Source: Lysobacter panacisoli
GTDB taxonomy: Bacteria; Pseudomonadota; Gammaproteobacteria; Xanthomonadales; Xanthomonadaceae
Assembly (NCBI RefSeq): GCF_009765165.1
Contig: NZ_VLNU01000001.1
Location: forward strand, 1,727,001 to 1,791,000
DNA length: 64,000 nt
Reading direction: 5' to 3'
The position numbers were made by a program, and so were the translations under genes. A model generated the notes under the pieces. That model ran no database searches. It worked only from the letters and a program-made list of their open reading frames with translations, and was not told where the DNA came from. Each line of letters begins with the position of its first letter. Position 1 is the stretch's first letter. Below are positions 16,822-25,884 of this stretch, in pieces.

Positions 16822-19071
16822 ATGAACCAAGCCGCCCGGTCGCCGCGTCTGTTTACGCGCATCGCCTGCGGCATTGCCGTGGCATGGTGCGGCGCGACGT
16901 TCGCGCAGGCCGCCGGTCCGGACGCCGGCGCATGGCAGCACGGACTGGACTGGCGCGGTCGTTCGGTATCCGTGGAAACGCTACCGGATGGGTTCCGCCT
17001 CCACGCCGTCGCTGGCGAGCGCACGATCGCGCGCCAGGCGATGTCCAGCGACACCGCCAGTCCGCTGTTCGACGCACTGTTCGCGCTGGCGCAGGCCGAA
17101 CTGCGCGAGGCGCAGGTGGCATCGATCACCGACGGGGCGTTCGACAACGGTCGCCCGATCCCGTGCCCCTGCTTCGAGACCGGCGAGAAGTGGCGCTATG
17201 TGTGGACGCGCGATCTCTCGTACGCCGCAGACCTCGCGCTGGCGCGGCTGGAACCCGAGCGCACGCGCGCTTCGCTGCGCTTCAAGCTGTCGCAGGTGCG
17301 CGCGCCGGGCGTGGCCAATGGACTGTACGTCGCGCAGGACACCGGGTCCGGTGGCAGCTGGCCGATCAGCAGCGACCGCGTGGTGTGGTTCCTCGCCGCG
17401 CGCCACCTCATCGACGGAACCGATGCCGACAGCCGGCGCTTCGCCGATGAAACCTGGCATGCGCTGACCGATACGCTCGCGCAGGATCGCGCGCATGTGT
17501 TCGATGCGCGCAGCGGTCTGTATCGCGGCGAGACGTCCTACCTCGACTGGCGCGAGCAGTCGTATCCGCGCTGGACCGCGAACGATGTTGGCTTCATCGC
17601 GCAGTCCTTCGCGCTCTCGACCAACGTGTTGCAGTACGAGGCGCTGCGGCTGGCGCAGCGCATGGCCAGCCAGCGCGGCGACGCGCGCGCGAACGAATAT
17701 GCCCGGCAGGCGCAGGCGCTGAAGGTCGCGATCGACCACGCGTTCTGGCGCGAGGACCGTGGCCTGTACATGAGCTACATCGGCACCGACGCACATCCGG
17801 TGCCGTTCGAAGCCTACGACCTGCTCGGTCTGTCGCTGGCGATCGACAGCGGCATCGCGCCGTCGGACCGCGCGCGCCGCGCACTGTCGCGCTACCCCGC
17901 GCTGGAGTCCGGCAGCCCGGTGATCTGGCCGCAGCAGCCCGACACCGCGATCTACCACAACCGCGCGATCTGGCCCTTTGTCGGCGCGTACTCGCTGCGC
18001 GCCGCGCGCGCCGTCGACCACGCGCCGCGCATCGCGCACGAGATCCGCTCGCTCATGCGCGGTGCCGCGCTGGCGGGATCGAACATGGAGAACTTCGAGC
18101 TCACCACGCAGGCCGTGCACGTCGACGACGGCGCGCTGAGCGGCCCGGTGGTGAATTCGCGCCGCCAGCTGTGGTCGGTCGCGGCGTACCTGGACATGGT
18201 GATCGAAGGCGTCTTCGGCCTCGGCGAGGACGGCCGCGTGCAGCCCAAGCTGCCGGTGGAACTGGTGCCGATGCTGTTCGGGCAACGCGACCGCATCGTG
18301 CTGCACTTGCCGGATCGTCGCGTCACCCTGCGCACGCCCGTTTCGCTCGACGGCGACCTGCTCGTCGCCGGTCGAACGCAGGGCGACGCCAGCGACCTGA
18401 CAGTCGAACTGGTCGCGACGAAGACGCAGAAAGCGACGCTTGCCAGCGATGCCGCGCGCTTCGCGCCAGCATCGCCCGAGGCACCCGTTCTGCGCGACGA
18501 TGGCGCGCAGTGGAACGTGAGCGTGCCGCGCGACATGCACCTGTACGTGAACGGTCGTCGCGCCATCACGAATGGCACTGCCTTCGCACTGGACAAGCAA
18601 CCGTACGCGCAGTGCCTCAGCCTCATCCGCGTCGCCGCCGACGGCCTAGAATCGCTGCACGGTCCGACCCGCTGCGTTGGAGACGAATCGACGGCCGATG
18701 GCGCATGGCCACGTCGCTGGACCGCGCCGCGCGACGGGCGCTTCGATGCGCGCGTGGATTTCGAGAACCATCACGGCCCGATCAACACCGGCATTACCGC
18801 CGCGGTGAAGACGCTGGTGGTGGCCTGCAAGGACGAACCCGAACAGACCGGCACGCTGGTGATGCCGCACGGCGAGATGCGCCAGCGTTCCAGCGCGGTG
18901 TCCTTCCGGGCGCGCGCCGGCGCAGAATGCCGCTTCGAACTGCGCGACGGATTCAACATGAGCTACCTCGCCCATTTCGCCCACTACACCGGCGGTCAGG
19001 GCGGTGCTGACGGCCCGCTCAACGCGGCCGACATCGGCGCCCTGCACGTGACGGAGACACGCACCCCATGA
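16822..19071 (+). CDS. Secreted six-hairpin glycosidase-like protein
   Basis: 749 residues from ATG 16822, which gives a signal peptide (MNQAARSPRLFTRIACGIAV, cleavage near AQAAG); an upstream ATG at 16747 lies inside the operator and is rejected. The central part looks like an (alpha/alpha)6 barrel of the GH15/GH63/GH133 kind: EKWRYVWTRDLSYAADLALA (around residue 125), YRGETSYLDWREQSYP, SPVIWPQQPDTAIYHNRAIW, GSNMENFELTT. The WTRD block with later acidic W-rich motifs fits an inverting exo-glucosidase or debranching enzyme, but I cannot fix the family. A beta-rich C-terminal region follows. It is the first gene of a coupled operon with the MFS transporter (ATGA overlap) and the secreted amylase, which makes an alpha-glucan the likely substrate. 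Confidence 0.7.
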   Translation: MNQAARSPRLFTRIACGIAVAWCGATFAQAAGPDAGAWQHGLDWRGRSVSVETLPDGFRLHAVAGERTIARQAMSSDTASPLFDALFALAQAELREAQVASITDGAFDNGRPIPCPCFETGEKWRYVWTRDLSYAADLALARLEPERTRASLRFKLSQVRAPGVANGLYVAQDTGSGGSWPISSDRVVWFLAARHLIDGTDADSRRFADETWHALTDTLAQDRAHVFDARSGLYRGETSYLDWREQSYPRWTANDVGFIAQSFALSTNVLQYEALRLAQRMASQRGDARANEYARQAQALKVAIDHAFWREDRGLYMSYIGTDAHPVPFEAYDLLGLSLAIDSGIAPSDRARRALSRYPALESGSPVIWPQQPDTAIYHNRAIWPFVGAYSLRAARAVDHAPRIAHEIRSLMRGAALAGSNMENFELTTQAVHVDDGALSGPVVNSRRQLWSVAAYLDMVIEGVFGLGEDGRVQPKLPVELVPMLFGQRDRIVLHLPDRRVTLRTPVSLDGDLLVAGRTQGDASDLTVELVATKTQKATLASDAARFAPASPEAPVLRDDGAQWNVSVPRDMHLYVNGRRAITNGTAFALDKQPYAQCLSLIRVAADGLESLHGPTRCVGDESTADGAWPRRWTAPRDGRFDARVDFENHHGPINTGITAAVKTLVVACKDEPEQTGTLVMPHGEMRQRSSAVSFRARAGAECRFELRDGFNMSYLAHFAHYTGGQGGADGPLNAADIGALHVTETRTP

Positions 19072-20561
19072 GCACCAAACCGCAGCTGTCGTTCTGGCAG
19101 ATCTGGAACATGTGCTTCGGCTTCCTCGGCATCCAGTTCGGATTCGCCCTGCAGAACGCCAACGTCAGCCGCATCTTCCAGACGCTCGGCGCGAGCATGG
19201 ACGACATCCCGGTGCTGTGGATTGCCGCGCCGCTGACGGGACTGATCGTGCAGCCCATCGTCGGTTACCTGTCCGACCGCACCTGGACGGGACTGGGGCG
19301 CCGCCGTCCGTACTTCCTGGTGGGTGCCGTGCTGGCGACGCTGGCGCTGTTCTTCATGCCGAACTCGCCGACGCTGTGGATCGCCGCGGGCCTGCTGTGG
19401 GTGTTGGATGCGTCGATCAACATCTCGATGGAGCCATTCCGCGCCTTCGTCGGCGACCAGCTGCCGACCTCGCAACGCGCCAGCGGTTACGCGATGCAGA
19501 GCTTCTTCATCGGCGTGGGTTCGGTGATCGCCAGCCTGTTGCCGTGGCTGCTCGCGAAGGCCGGCGTGGGCAACACCGCCGGCGCCGGTGAAGTGCCCGA
19601 CACCGTGCGCTATGCGTTCTATGCCGGCGGCGCGGTGCTGCTGCTGGCAGTGGGCTGGACCGTGCTGCGCACGCGCGAGTACCCGCCGGACGTGCTGCGC
19701 GCACAGGACACCGCACCCAAGCTCGTGCATCGTCCGCTCGATCGTGCGCGCGCGCTGCGCAACGGCGGCGCATGGCTGCTGGCCGGCGCGATCGCCGCGG
19801 CGCTTGTGCTGCAGTTCGCGCTCGACAAGCAACTGTTGATCCTCGCCGGCCTGCTCGCCGGTTACGGCATCGCGCTGCTGCTCGCCAGCCGCATGCGCCC
19901 GGATCGCGCGCTCGCGCAGATCGTCGGTGACCTGCACGATATGCCGGTGCAGATGCGCAAGCTCGCGGTCGTGCAGTTCTTCTCGTGGTTCGCGCTGTTC
20001 GCGATGTGGATCTACACCACGGCGGCGGTCACGCAGGTGCACTTCGGCAGCGCGGACACGTCGTCCGCTGCCTACAACGAGGGCGCGAACTGGGTCGGCG
20101 TGCTGTTCGCCGCGTACAACGGTTTCGCCGCACTGGCCGCCATCGCGATCCCGCCGATGACGCGCCGCCTCGGCCTGCGCGTGAGCCATCTGGTCAACGT
20201 GACGCTGGGCGGACTGGGCCTGCTGTCGTTCCTGCTCATCCGCGATCCGGACTGGCTGCTGCTGTCGATGGTCGGCGTGGGTTTCGCGTGGGCCTCGATC
20301 CTCTCGCTGCCGTACGCGCTGCTCTCCGACAGCGTGCCGGCGGAAAAAATGGGCGTGTTCATGGGCATCTTCAATTTCTTCATCGTGATCCCGCAGCTGG
20401 TCGCGGCCAGCCTGCTGGGCTTCCTGCTCAAGCACTTCTTCGACGGACAGCCGCTGCAGGCGCTGACCATCGGCGGCATCAGCCTGATCGTCGCCGGCCT
20501 GTGCGTGCTGCGCGTGCGCGAACCGGGCGTGCAGGGCGAGCTCGCGGCGGTGGCCGAATGA
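19068..20561 (+). CDS. MFS sugar transporter (GPH/SUT-like, maltose-type)
   Basis: 497 residues, translationally coupled to both neighbours (ATGA at each end). Hydrophobicity shows about 12 membrane segments with the conserved loop GYLSDRTWTGLGRRRPYFLV between helices 2 and 3, the glycoside-cation-symporter/sucrose-transporter signature. NISMEPFRAFVGD in helix 4 and the LSDSVPAEKMGVFMG segment near helix 10 are also typical. Proteins of this kind import maltose or sucrose with protons across the inner membrane in Caulobacter and Xanthomonas. Placement between two secreted glucanases indicates maltose/maltodextrin. The long insert with IVGDLHDMPVQMRKLAVVQF marks the central cytosolic loop. Confidence 0.88.
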   Translation: MSTKPQLSFWQIWNMCFGFLGIQFGFALQNANVSRIFQTLGASMDDIPVLWIAAPLTGLIVQPIVGYLSDRTWTGLGRRRPYFLVGAVLATLALFFMPNSPTLWIAAGLLWVLDASINISMEPFRAFVGDQLPTSQRASGYAMQSFFIGVGSVIASLLPWLLAKAGVGNTAGAGEVPDTVRYAFYAGGAVLLLAVGWTVLRTREYPPDVLRAQDTAPKLVHRPLDRARALRNGGAWLLAGAIAAALVLQFALDKQLLILAGLLAGYGIALLLASRMRPDRALAQIVGDLHDMPVQMRKLAVVQFFSWFALFAMWIYTTAAVTQVHFGSADTSSAAYNEGANWVGVLFAAYNGFAALAAIAIPPMTRRLGLRVSHLVNVTLGGLGLLSFLLIRDPDWLLLSMVGVGFAWASILSLPYALLSDSVPAEKMGVFMGIFNFFIVIPQLVAASLLGFLLKHFFDGQPLQALTIGGISLIVAGLCVLRVREPGVQGELAAVAE

Positions 20562-22231
20562 ATTCGTCCCTTTCGAAGACCGCGCTCGCCCTCGCCCTGT
20601 TCGCGACGCTTCCCGCCGCGGCGCGCGCGGCCGACTACTACGGCACGCTGGAGCCGTTCGCGTCGGAGGCGGTGTACTTCGTCGTCACCGATCGTTTCGT
20701 CAACGGCGATCCGTCCAACGACCATCGCGACCAGGGCGGTCCCGATCCGGCGCGGCGCACGTTCGACCGGCCGACGCCGGGCAGCGACGGCGACAACGTC
20801 GGTTACCTCGGCGGCGACTTCAAGGGCATCGTCGACCATCTCGACTACATCCACGGCATGGGTTTCAGCGCGCTGTGGATCACGCCGGTCGTCGACAACC
20901 CGGACGAAGCCTTCACCGGCGGCAAGCCCGCTTCGAGGGGCGGGTTCCTGACCGACGGCGGCAAGACCGGTTACCACGGCTACTGGGGCGTCGACTTCTA
21001 TCGCCTCGACGAACACCTGCCGAGCCCGGGCCTGGATTTCGCCGGCCTTGCCAGCGCGGTGCACGGCAAGGACATGAAGCTGGTGCTCGACATCGTCGGC
21101 AACCACGGTTCGCCGTCCTACTCGATGCCGATGCAACAGCCGCAGTACGGGCAGGTGTTCGATCGCGACGGCAAGCTCGTCGCCGATCACCAGAACCTGC
21201 CGCCGGACAAGCTCGATCCCGCGCACAACCCGCTGCACCAGTTCTACAACACCAAGGCCGGGCTGGCGGAACTGTCGGACTTCAACGAGAACAACCCGGC
21301 GGTGATGGACTACCTCGCCGGTGCGTATTCGCAGTGGATCGCGCAGGGCGCCGATGCGCTGCGCATCGATACCATCGGCTGGCTGCCGCATCCGTTCTGG
21401 CACGAGTTCGTCGCGCGCATGCGCACGCAGAAGCCGGGCATGTTCATGTTCGGCGAGGCGTTCGACTACGACGCGACGAAGATCGCCGAACACACCTGGG
21501 AAAGTAACGCGAACGTCAGCGTGCTCGATTTCCCGCTCAAACAGGGCATGGAGAAGGCGTTCGGCCACGCGCGTGCCGGTTATGAGGTGCTCGCCGCGCC
21601 GCTCTTCCTCGACGGTGGCCCGTATGCGAATCCGTACGAACTGGCGACGTTCTACGACAACCACGACATGGCACGCCTGGACGCGAGCGACGAAGGCTTC
21701 ATCGACGCGCACAACTGGCTGTTCACCGCGCGCGGCATTCCGGTGGTGTATTACGGGTCGGAAATCGGCTTCATGCGCGGCCGCCCCGAGCACGACGGCA
21801 ACCGCAACTACTTCGGTGCGGAGCGCATCGCCGTGGCGAAGGCGCATCCCATCCAGCAGAGCCTGAGCCGCATCGCGCACGTGCGCGCGGCCTCGCCCGC
21901 GTTGCAGCGCGGACTGCAGCTCAACCTCGAACTCAAGGGCGACCGCGCGGCGTTCTATCGCGTGTACCAGCACGAAGGCCAGTCGCAGATCGCGCTGGTG
22001 CTGCTCAACAAGGGCGACGCGGCGACGAAGTTCGCAGTGAAGCAGGGCGTGCAGGCCGGTCGCTGGCGCAAGGCCATCGCGGGCGGCGATGTCGCCGTTC
22101 GCGACGGCGGCACGCTGTCGGCGACGGTGCCGGCGCACGGGGTGGAGGTGTTCCTGCTCGATGCCCCGGTGACCCAGCCTGCGCTCCGGCGCGACCTCGA
22201 CCGGCTGATGCAGGTGAAGCGACCGCACTGA
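20558..22231 (+). CDS. Secreted GH13 alpha-amylase
   Basis: 557 residues, start overlapping the transporter's stop. Signal peptide to about ARAA (residue 24). GH13 motifs: LDIVGNHGSP (residues 176-185), nucleophile ALRIDTIGW (D270), acid/base MFGEAF (E299), and FYDNHDM (D369); the substrate-channel YLGGDFKGI block follows the first calcium-type segment. The short insert around residues 120-135 and the C-terminal beta domain fit a maltogenic or cyclodextrin-hydrolysing subfamily, though the exact specificity is not readable. It should cut starch or maltodextrin in the periplasm or outside the cell to feed the preceding transporter. Confidence 0.9.
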   Translation: MNSSLSKTALALALFATLPAAARAADYYGTLEPFASEAVYFVVTDRFVNGDPSNDHRDQGGPDPARRTFDRPTPGSDGDNVGYLGGDFKGIVDHLDYIHGMGFSALWITPVVDNPDEAFTGGKPASRGGFLTDGGKTGYHGYWGVDFYRLDEHLPSPGLDFAGLASAVHGKDMKLVLDIVGNHGSPSYSMPMQQPQYGQVFDRDGKLVADHQNLPPDKLDPAHNPLHQFYNTKAGLAELSDFNENNPAVMDYLAGAYSQWIAQGADALRIDTIGWLPHPFWHEFVARMRTQKPGMFMFGEAFDYDATKIAEHTWESNANVSVLDFPLKQGMEKAFGHARAGYEVLAAPLFLDGGPYANPYELATFYDNHDMARLDASDEGFIDAHNWLFTARGIPVVYYGSEIGFMRGRPEHDGNRNYFGAERIAVAKAHPIQQSLSRIAHVRAASPALQRGLQLNLELKGDRAAFYRVYQHEGQSQIALVLLNKGDAATKFAVKQGVQAGRWRKAIAGGDVAVRDGGTLSATVPAHGVEVFLLDAPVTQPALRRDLDRLMQVKRPH

Positions 22232-22238
22232 ACCCGGC

Positions 22239-22262
22239 CCGTTCGCCGTGTGCGGCGAACGG
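22239..22262. terminator. Hairpin between convergent genes
   Basis: CCGTTCGCCG / CGGCGAACGG, a 10-bp stem with loop TGTG, in the 47-base gap between the amylase and S9 peptidase stops. No T-run follows, so terminator function is probable rather than certain. Confidence 0.55.
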
Positions 22263-22278
22263 AACCGGACGGCGGCGT

Positions 22279-24225
22279 TCAGAGCGCCTTCGCGCCGCCG
22301 ATGTTCCTGGACAGGAAGTCCAGCAGCCGCGTATAGAACGCCCGCTGGTGTTCCTCGGTGTAGAAGCCGTGGCCCTCGGTCGGGAAGTACAGCGTCTCCA
22401 CCGGCGTTCCCGCCGCCATGAGCGCCTTCTCCATCTTCTGGCTGTGCGCGATGGGCGCGATCTCGTCCTTGCCGCCGGCAGCGAGCAGGACCGGCACCTT
22501 GATGCGGTCGGCCATGCGGTTGGGCGAACGCTGTGCGAGCACCTTGGGGTCGTTGCCCATCCACTCGTTGGCGAACGTGCCCCACCTGCGTCCGCTTTCG
22601 CGCAGCTCTTCGTGCACCATCGGCAGGTCGTAGACACCGACGTAGCCGACCGCGCAGCGGTACAGACCAGGCTCCTTGGCTGCTCCCATCAGCGCCGCGT
22701 AGGCGCCATAGCTGGCGCCGTAGATGCAGATGCGCTCGCGATCGGCGATGCCTTGCGCGATCGCCCACTTCGTGGCGTCGGTCAGGTCGTCCTGCATGGC
22801 GCCGCCCCACTCGCGACCTCCGGCCTGTTCGAACGCGCGACCGTAATTGCCGGAGCCGCGGAAATTCAGCTGCAGCACGGCATACCCAGCGGCGGCCAGC
22901 ATCTGCGTCTCGCGATCGAAGCCCCATTCGTCGAACAAGCCGAACGGTCCACCGTGCGGCAACAGCACCATCGGCAGGGCCTTGCCGTCCGAACCGGCGG
23001 GCAGCGTGAGATAGCCGTGCAGGTCCAGTCCGTCGCGCGCCTTCAGCGTGACCTGCCGCATGTCCGCCATCCGCGCCGGGTCGAACCAGTCGGCGCGGCT
23101 GAAGACGAGCTTTGCTTCGCGCGTGTCGGTGTTGAAGAGGTAGAAGTCGCCGGGATTGCGGTCGTCGGAGGCCATCAGCAGGAGCTGCTTGCCGTCGCGC
23201 GTCGACGACAGCACCCGGATCGATGAATCCGGCATGGCCTTCTCGATCATGCGTTGCGTGCGCGCCTGCGCGGAGCCCTCATCGAAGTATCGGCTGACCA
23301 GCCGATCCTTCATGTAGGTCGCGCCAATGGGAACGCTGCCGCTGGCGTCGTAGAGGATCGAGTACGGATTGACCACGGCATCGCGCAGCAGGTCGGTGCG
23401 CTGGCCGGTGACGGTGTCCAGCGCCACGATCGCGTCGGGGCCCTGGGGATGTTCCACCTGCAGGTACGCGGTGCGGTTGTCGGCGGCGAAGCCCAGCGCG
23501 ATCTCGACCCGATGGGTCACGGCTTCGTCGTTGATAAGGCGCCAGTCCGTGCCGCGTGCGTCGCGGTAATACAGCTTGCTGACGTTGTCGTTGCCGGAGC
23601 CGCGGGCGAAGCGGACCTCGCCCTTGCCGTCGGTGGTGAACCGGGCGCGTCGTACCGGCGCGGTCGCGACGGTGATGCGCCGTCCGCTGCGCACATTCAT
23701 GCGGTCGATGCGTGTCGAAGGATCGGCCTTGAACGCCTGCACCGAGATCAGGATGTTGTCGTCGTCGGTGGGCAGGTCGTCTTCCAGGAAGCCCGCGAAG
23801 AAGTCCCCGAGCTTGATCGTCGCGCCGTTGCCGTTCTTCTCGTAGTGCCCCATCAGCGTGCGTCCGCCGGTTCCGTCGGCGTTGATGGCGTGGAGCTCGC
23901 CCGTGGGCGTGGGCGCTTCGAGCATGCTGAGACGCTGGGCCATCGATACCACGACGCGTTGATCGTTGACCCAGTGGAAATCGGCGATGGCGGAATCCTT
24001 CGGACCGCTGACCCTGGCGGTGAACGCCTTGTCGGCACGCCGGATCACGCCCATGACGGTGCGGTCGGACAGCGGCACGGTCACCGCGTAGTAGTCGCCC
24101 CTGGGCGAGATCTTGATGTCGCCGTAAACGTCCTTCTTCAGGAACGGCGTGAGATCCACCTGCGCCGCACTCGGAAACGTCGCCGCCATCGCCAGTGCGG
24201 CGAGACAGCCTCTCCATAGCTTCAT
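22279..24225 (-). CDS. S9 family (prolyl oligopeptidase-type) peptidase
   Basis: 648 residues; AGGAC precedes the ATG. Signal peptide to about PSAAQ (residue 21). The N-terminal half is a beta-propeller-like region; the C-terminal alpha/beta-hydrolase carries the catalytic triad Ser in YGASYGAYAA (S505), Asp in AAGGKDEIAP (D587) and His in TEGHGFY (H619). Such exported S9 enzymes (DPP/acylaminoacyl-peptidase type) degrade peptides in the periplasm. It lies between the amylase and the LacI regulator and is convergent to the sugar operon. A part in sugar use is not evident; it may only be a neighbour. Confidence 0.9.
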   Translation of the reverse strand: MKLWRGCLAALAMAATFPSAAQVDLTPFLKKDVYGDIKISPRGDYYAVTVPLSDRTVMGVIRRADKAFTARVSGPKDSAIADFHWVNDQRVVVSMAQRLSMLEAPTPTGELHAINADGTGGRTLMGHYEKNGNGATIKLGDFFAGFLEDDLPTDDDNILISVQAFKADPSTRIDRMNVRSGRRITVATAPVRRARFTTDGKGEVRFARGSGNDNVSKLYYRDARGTDWRLINDEAVTHRVEIALGFAADNRTAYLQVEHPQGPDAIVALDTVTGQRTDLLRDAVVNPYSILYDASGSVPIGATYMKDRLVSRYFDEGSAQARTQRMIEKAMPDSSIRVLSSTRDGKQLLLMASDDRNPGDFYLFNTDTREAKLVFSRADWFDPARMADMRQVTLKARDGLDLHGYLTLPAGSDGKALPMVLLPHGGPFGLFDEWGFDRETQMLAAAGYAVLQLNFRGSGNYGRAFEQAGGREWGGAMQDDLTDATKWAIAQGIADRERICIYGASYGAYAALMGAAKEPGLYRCAVGYVGVYDLPMVHEELRESGRRWGTFANEWMGNDPKVLAQRSPNRMADRIKVPVLLAAGGKDEIAPIAHSQKMEKALMAAGTPVETLYFPTEGHGFYTEEHQRAFYTRLLDFLSRNIGGAKAL

Positions 24226-24292
24226 GTCGTCCTGTCCCCTTGCCCGCGCTACACGGGCCCCCGGCGCAGGATAGCCGGGGTCGGGATCGTCG

Positions 24293-25345
24293 TCAGGCGC
24301 CGCTCGACTTCCTCACTACCAGCGACGCCGGCAGCGTGATGCTCTGGGTCGCCTCGCCCCCGACCTGGCGCAGCAGCGTCTCCACCAGCAGTTCGCCGGC
24401 GCGCTTGGTGTCCTGGAACACCGTGGTCAGCGGCGGCGATGCGAAGCGCGCCATCGGGATGTCGTCGAAGCCGACCACCGCGATGTCCTCCGGCACGCGC
24501 AGGCCTGCGTCGGACAGCGCGCGCATCGCGCCGAGTGCGATCAGGTCGCTGGCAGCGAACACCGCGTCGAACGATCCGCCGCGGGCGAGCAGTTCGCGCG
24601 CGCCGGCGTAGCCGTCTTCTTCGGAACTCTCCGCGTCGACCTGCAGGATCGCCTCCATCGCGCCGCCGACTTCGCGCAGCGCGGCGTCGCAGCCACGGAA
24701 GCGGTCGAAGAATTCCGGGCAATGGCTCGACGCGCCGCCGAGGAAGGCGATGCGGCGGCGACCCAGGCCGACCAGGTGTTCGCCGGCCAGGCGCCCGCCG
24801 TTGAAGTTGTCGCAGCCGATCGAGAACCCGGGCTGGTCCGGCAGCACCGCGCCCCAGCGCACGAAGCGCGTGCCCTGCGCGACCAGCTTCTCCAGCTTGC
24901 CCTGATAGGCCAGGTAATCGCCGTAGCCGAGCAGGATCAGGCCGTCGGCCTTCATGCTGTCCTCGTAATCGGCGTGCCAGTCGTCGGAGAGCTGCTGGAA
25001 CGAGATCAGCAGGTCCTGCCCCTCGCGCGCGCAGGCGCGGGTGATCGAGCCGACCATCGACAGGAAGAACGGGTTGATGTGCGACTCGTCCGGGGTCGGG
25101 TCCTCGAACAGCAGCAGCGCCAGCGTGCCGGAGCGCTGCGTGCGCAGGCTGGAGGCGTGGCGGTCGACCTTGTAGTTGAGCTCGCGCACCGCCTCTTCGA
25201 CCTTGCGGCGGGTCTCGGCGTTGACCAGCGGACTGCCGCGCAGGACGCGCGACACCGTCGCCTGCGACACACCGGCGCGATGGGCGATGTCGAGCGAGGT
25301 GGTCTTGGTCTTCTTGCTACGGCCGAGGAAGTGCACTTGCGACAT
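24293..25345 (-). CDS. LacI-family transcriptional regulator (likely maltodextrin repressor)
   Basis: 350 residues from ATG 25345; an in-frame ATG at 25387 would add 14 residues with no family counterpart. The N-terminal helix-turn-helix is TTSLDIAHRAGVSQATVSRV (residues 15-34), followed by the hinge VRELNYKVDRHASSL and a periplasmic-binding-protein-like sensor (DGLILLGYGDYL, AVFAASDLIALGAMRALSDA, AVVGFDDIPMARFASPPLTT). The gene ends the sugar locus, and two copies of an 18-bp site with a LacI-type palindrome lie in the control regions of that locus, so it is the likely repressor. No copy of the site is seen upstream of this gene; a 21/42-bp tandem repeat array is found there instead. Confidence 0.9.
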   Translation of the reverse strand: MSQVHFLGRSKKTKTTSLDIAHRAGVSQATVSRVLRGSPLVNAETRRKVEEAVRELNYKVDRHASSLRTQRSGTLALLLFEDPTPDESHINPFFLSMVGSITRACAREGQDLLISFQQLSDDWHADYEDSMKADGLILLGYGDYLAYQGKLEKLVAQGTRFVRWGAVLPDQPGFSIGCDNFNGGRLAGEHLVGLGRRRIAFLGGASSHCPEFFDRFRGCDAALREVGGAMEAILQVDAESSEEDGYAGARELLARGGSFDAVFAASDLIALGAMRALSDAGLRVPEDIAVVGFDDIPMARFASPPLTTVFQDTKRAGELLVETLLRQVGGEATQSITLPASLVVRKSSGA

Positions 25346-25487
25346 GCCGGCAGTATGTAAGCCCTTGTCCGCGAAGGCTTGCCGCACTGCGGCATGGTCG
25401 GCTGACGCCCGCGCGAACCGTTCCGGCCGGCCGGCAAGCCGTCGCGACTCGCGCGCAAGCCGGAACGACCGGAGCCCGACCCGCCGT

Positions 25488-25739
25488 GGCTTGCGCGCAA
25501 GGCAAATCGGCTTGCGAACGGGTCACGACGGCTTGCGCGCAAGGCAAATCGGCTTGCGATCGGGCTGCGACGGCTTGCGCGCGAGGCAAATCGGCTTGCG
25601 AACGGGTCGCGACGGCTTGCGCGCAAGGCAAATTGGCTTGCGATCGGGCTGCGACTGCTTGCGCGCGAGGCAAATCGGCTTGCGAACGGGTCGCGACGGC
25701 TTGCGCGCAAGGCAAATCGGCTTGTGCTCGGCCCGTCGC
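25488..25739. repeat. 42-bp tandem repeat array (six units, 84-bp higher order, 21-bp sub-period)
   Basis: Units begin at 25488, 25530, 25572, 25614, 25656 and 25698, each 42 bp. Each unit holds two 21-bp halves that both start GGCTTGCG; the first half contains the 12-bp palindrome CTTGCGCGCAAG or a one-base variant. The second halves alternate between CGAACGGGTCGCGAC and CGATCGGGCTGCGAC, giving an 84-bp higher-order period. Degenerate copies flank the array. It fills most of the 539-base gap between the LacI gene and the VIT-like gene. Both strands are open in a frame encoding 14-residue repeats, but without a ribosome-binding site or known protein, so I treat it as non-coding. Confidence 0.9.
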
Positions 25740-25765
25740 GGCTTGCGCTCCGGCTCGTGCGATTC

Positions 25766-25847
25766 GTAGCCCGGGTAAGGCCGCAGGCCGCACCCGGGAC
25801 TTCCCGTGCGATCGACTCCCCGGGTGCGCTGCGCTTACCCGGGCTAC
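25766..25847. repeat. GTAGCCCGGG-type inverted repeat pair
   Basis: Left arm GTAGCCCGGGTAAGG...CACCCGGG (25766-25798) and right arm CCCGGGTGCGCTGCGCTTAC CCGGGCTAC (to 25847) are in opposite orientation and can fold into one long hairpin. The same element occurs at 51628, 57259, 57413 and 60361, with a degenerate form at 49111. It behaves like a REP/BIME-type intergenic repeat. Confidence 0.85.
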
Positions 25848-25884
25848 GCGGGTTGACCGCTTCGCTCGCGACTAACGGGGGAGA

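Noticed and set aside
18646..18654. CTAGAATCG inside the six-hairpin gene
   Set aside because: Same -10-like pattern but within coding DNA in mid-gene; no start downstream.
25488..25739. CRISPR array
   Set aside because: Units are contiguous and nearly identical; no unique spacers and no cas genes.
25317..25793. Repeat-containing ORFs on both strands through the 42-bp array
   Set aside because: Period 42 keeps every frame open; there is no ribosome-binding site or signal, and both strands look equally coding, so it is not taken as a gene.
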